DNA from: Torreya grandis
Taxonomy: Eukaryota; Streptophyta; Pinopsida; Cupressales; Taxaceae
Direction: 5' to 3'
DNA: 64,000 bases
NCBI GenBank assembly: GCA_037957365.1
Contig: JARHVA010005489.1
Coordinates: forward strand, 346,001-410,000
Shown here: positions 63,386 through 64,000 of the stretch, one piece after another
Layout of the letters: the number at the start of each line of letters is the position of its first letter
Position numbering within the stretch: the stretch's first letter is position 1
Made by a program: the position numbers and the translations under genes
Notes under the pieces: model-generated
The model's database searches: none
What the model was told of the DNA's origin: nothing
The model's input: only the letters and a program-made list of their open reading frames with translations

Positions 63386-64000
63386 ATGAACAATGGTACA
63401 AAGCTCTAAATCATGATTAGGATAATTATTTTAATGTTCTTTTAACTTACATATCTCATAATACACAACCATAAAATCATACATAAGAATCCCACCAAAA
63501 CCTTCTTTGGAGGCATTGTCCTAGATTTTAAACTTACCATTAGGATCTAAAAAAATAAGTACATGTTTTATAGTTAAAAACAACTTAAGCTTATTGAAAT
63601 CCTCTTCACACCTAGACTAAAAAAACCATCTCACCCTTAAACTACAAAGAAGTTATTAGATTAGGCAAACTAGAAAAGTTTTTAACAAATCTTCTATAAT
63701 AACCAACCATGCAAATAAATCTATGCAATTAACATATATTTATATGTGTATGCCATTCTTGGATAGATTTTAACTTGGTTAGGTCCATGATTTAAATTTT
63801 TAGGGTTATAGAGTTTAAGCCCTAGGTTTTTAAAGGGTCTAAGTATAGTAAATTAGGGTTAAAATATTAAATTGATCTAAATTAACGTTTATAAAAATAT
63901 TAATAAATGATATAAACAAGTATTATCTATAAATTGACTAAGATAGGAGATCTAGAGGGTATAGATTGGGATAGGAGCTGATATAAGTGCAAAAAAAAGA
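63386..64000 (-). pseudogene. Element H: RT thumb and RNase H remnant, runs off window
   Basis: Minus strand. Near 63890 a frameshifted FIDN-ILVY stretch matches the YxDDILVYS box. LGLNSITLKI-IMDLTKLKSIQEWHT (63750-63830; family LGHVISxxGIxVDPxKIxAIxEWP) leads into FICMVGYYRRFVKNFSSLP (family FLGLAGYYRRFIxxFSxIA). RNase H follows: FNKLKLFLTIKHVLIFLDP, DNASKEGFGGILMYD, LKEH-NNYPNHDLELCTIVHDLK (family DASxxGLGxVLMQxGxVIAYASRQLKxHExNYPTHDLELAAVVFALK). The rest of RT, protease, gag and 5' LTR must lie beyond 64000. Confidence 0.87.

Overview
This window looks like nuclear intergenic DNA from a seed plant with a large, very AT-rich genome. I see no intact host gene, no rRNA, tRNA or CRISPR array, and no protein-coding gene that could still be translated at full length. 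Almost everything from 10 kb to the right edge is old LTR retrotransposon sequence. The coding remnants keep their domain order and key motifs but are full of in-frame stops, mostly TAG, TAA and TGA where CAG, CAA, CGA or TGG would be expected. CpG is scarce. This suggests long-term deamination of methylated cytosine with little deletion, as in gymnosperms. The strong AT bias would fit an extreme case such as Welwitschia; the species is only a guess.

Layout: 1-3866 holds a copia-like terminal fragment and otherwise featureless AT-rich DNA. 3867-4476 is a large compound microsatellite with a perfect (GT)n/(CA)n inverted repeat. 4670-9900 has no recognisable gene. From about 9.9 kb to 64 kb the sequence can be read as a nest of seven Ty3/gypsy and Ty1/copia elements. 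H (minus strand, Ty3 pol) is outermost; its integrase is split, with the 3' part at 9926-10227 and the 5' part from 61416 to the right edge. Inside it lies AF (minus, Tat-like, 10228-61415). AF is interrupted by B (plus, 18820-24398), C (minus, chromovirus with chromodomain, 25647-47535) and G (plus, Tat-like, 50601-60903). C is interrupted by D (plus, Tat-like, 26795-43250), and D by E (minus, short copia element, 37090-40133, perfect 5-bp target-site duplication GAATA).

The nest is supported by matching LTR pairs (C 351/351 bp; D 513/513 bp; AF 492/512 bp; E 855/849 bp; G 1993/1949 bp; B about 1331/1357 bp). It is also supported by reading frames that resume on the far side of each insertion, which can be checked by comparing the two relatives AF and D.

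Points beyond routine annotation: an array of six hairpins at about 71-bp spacing in both LTRs of B; an archaeal-type RNase H domain in G between protease and reverse transcriptase, besides the usual one after RT; a 3' ORF after integrase and a protease-RT linker, both conserved between AF and D and both without a domain I recognise; and a recent 601-bp tandem duplication inside the integrase of H.
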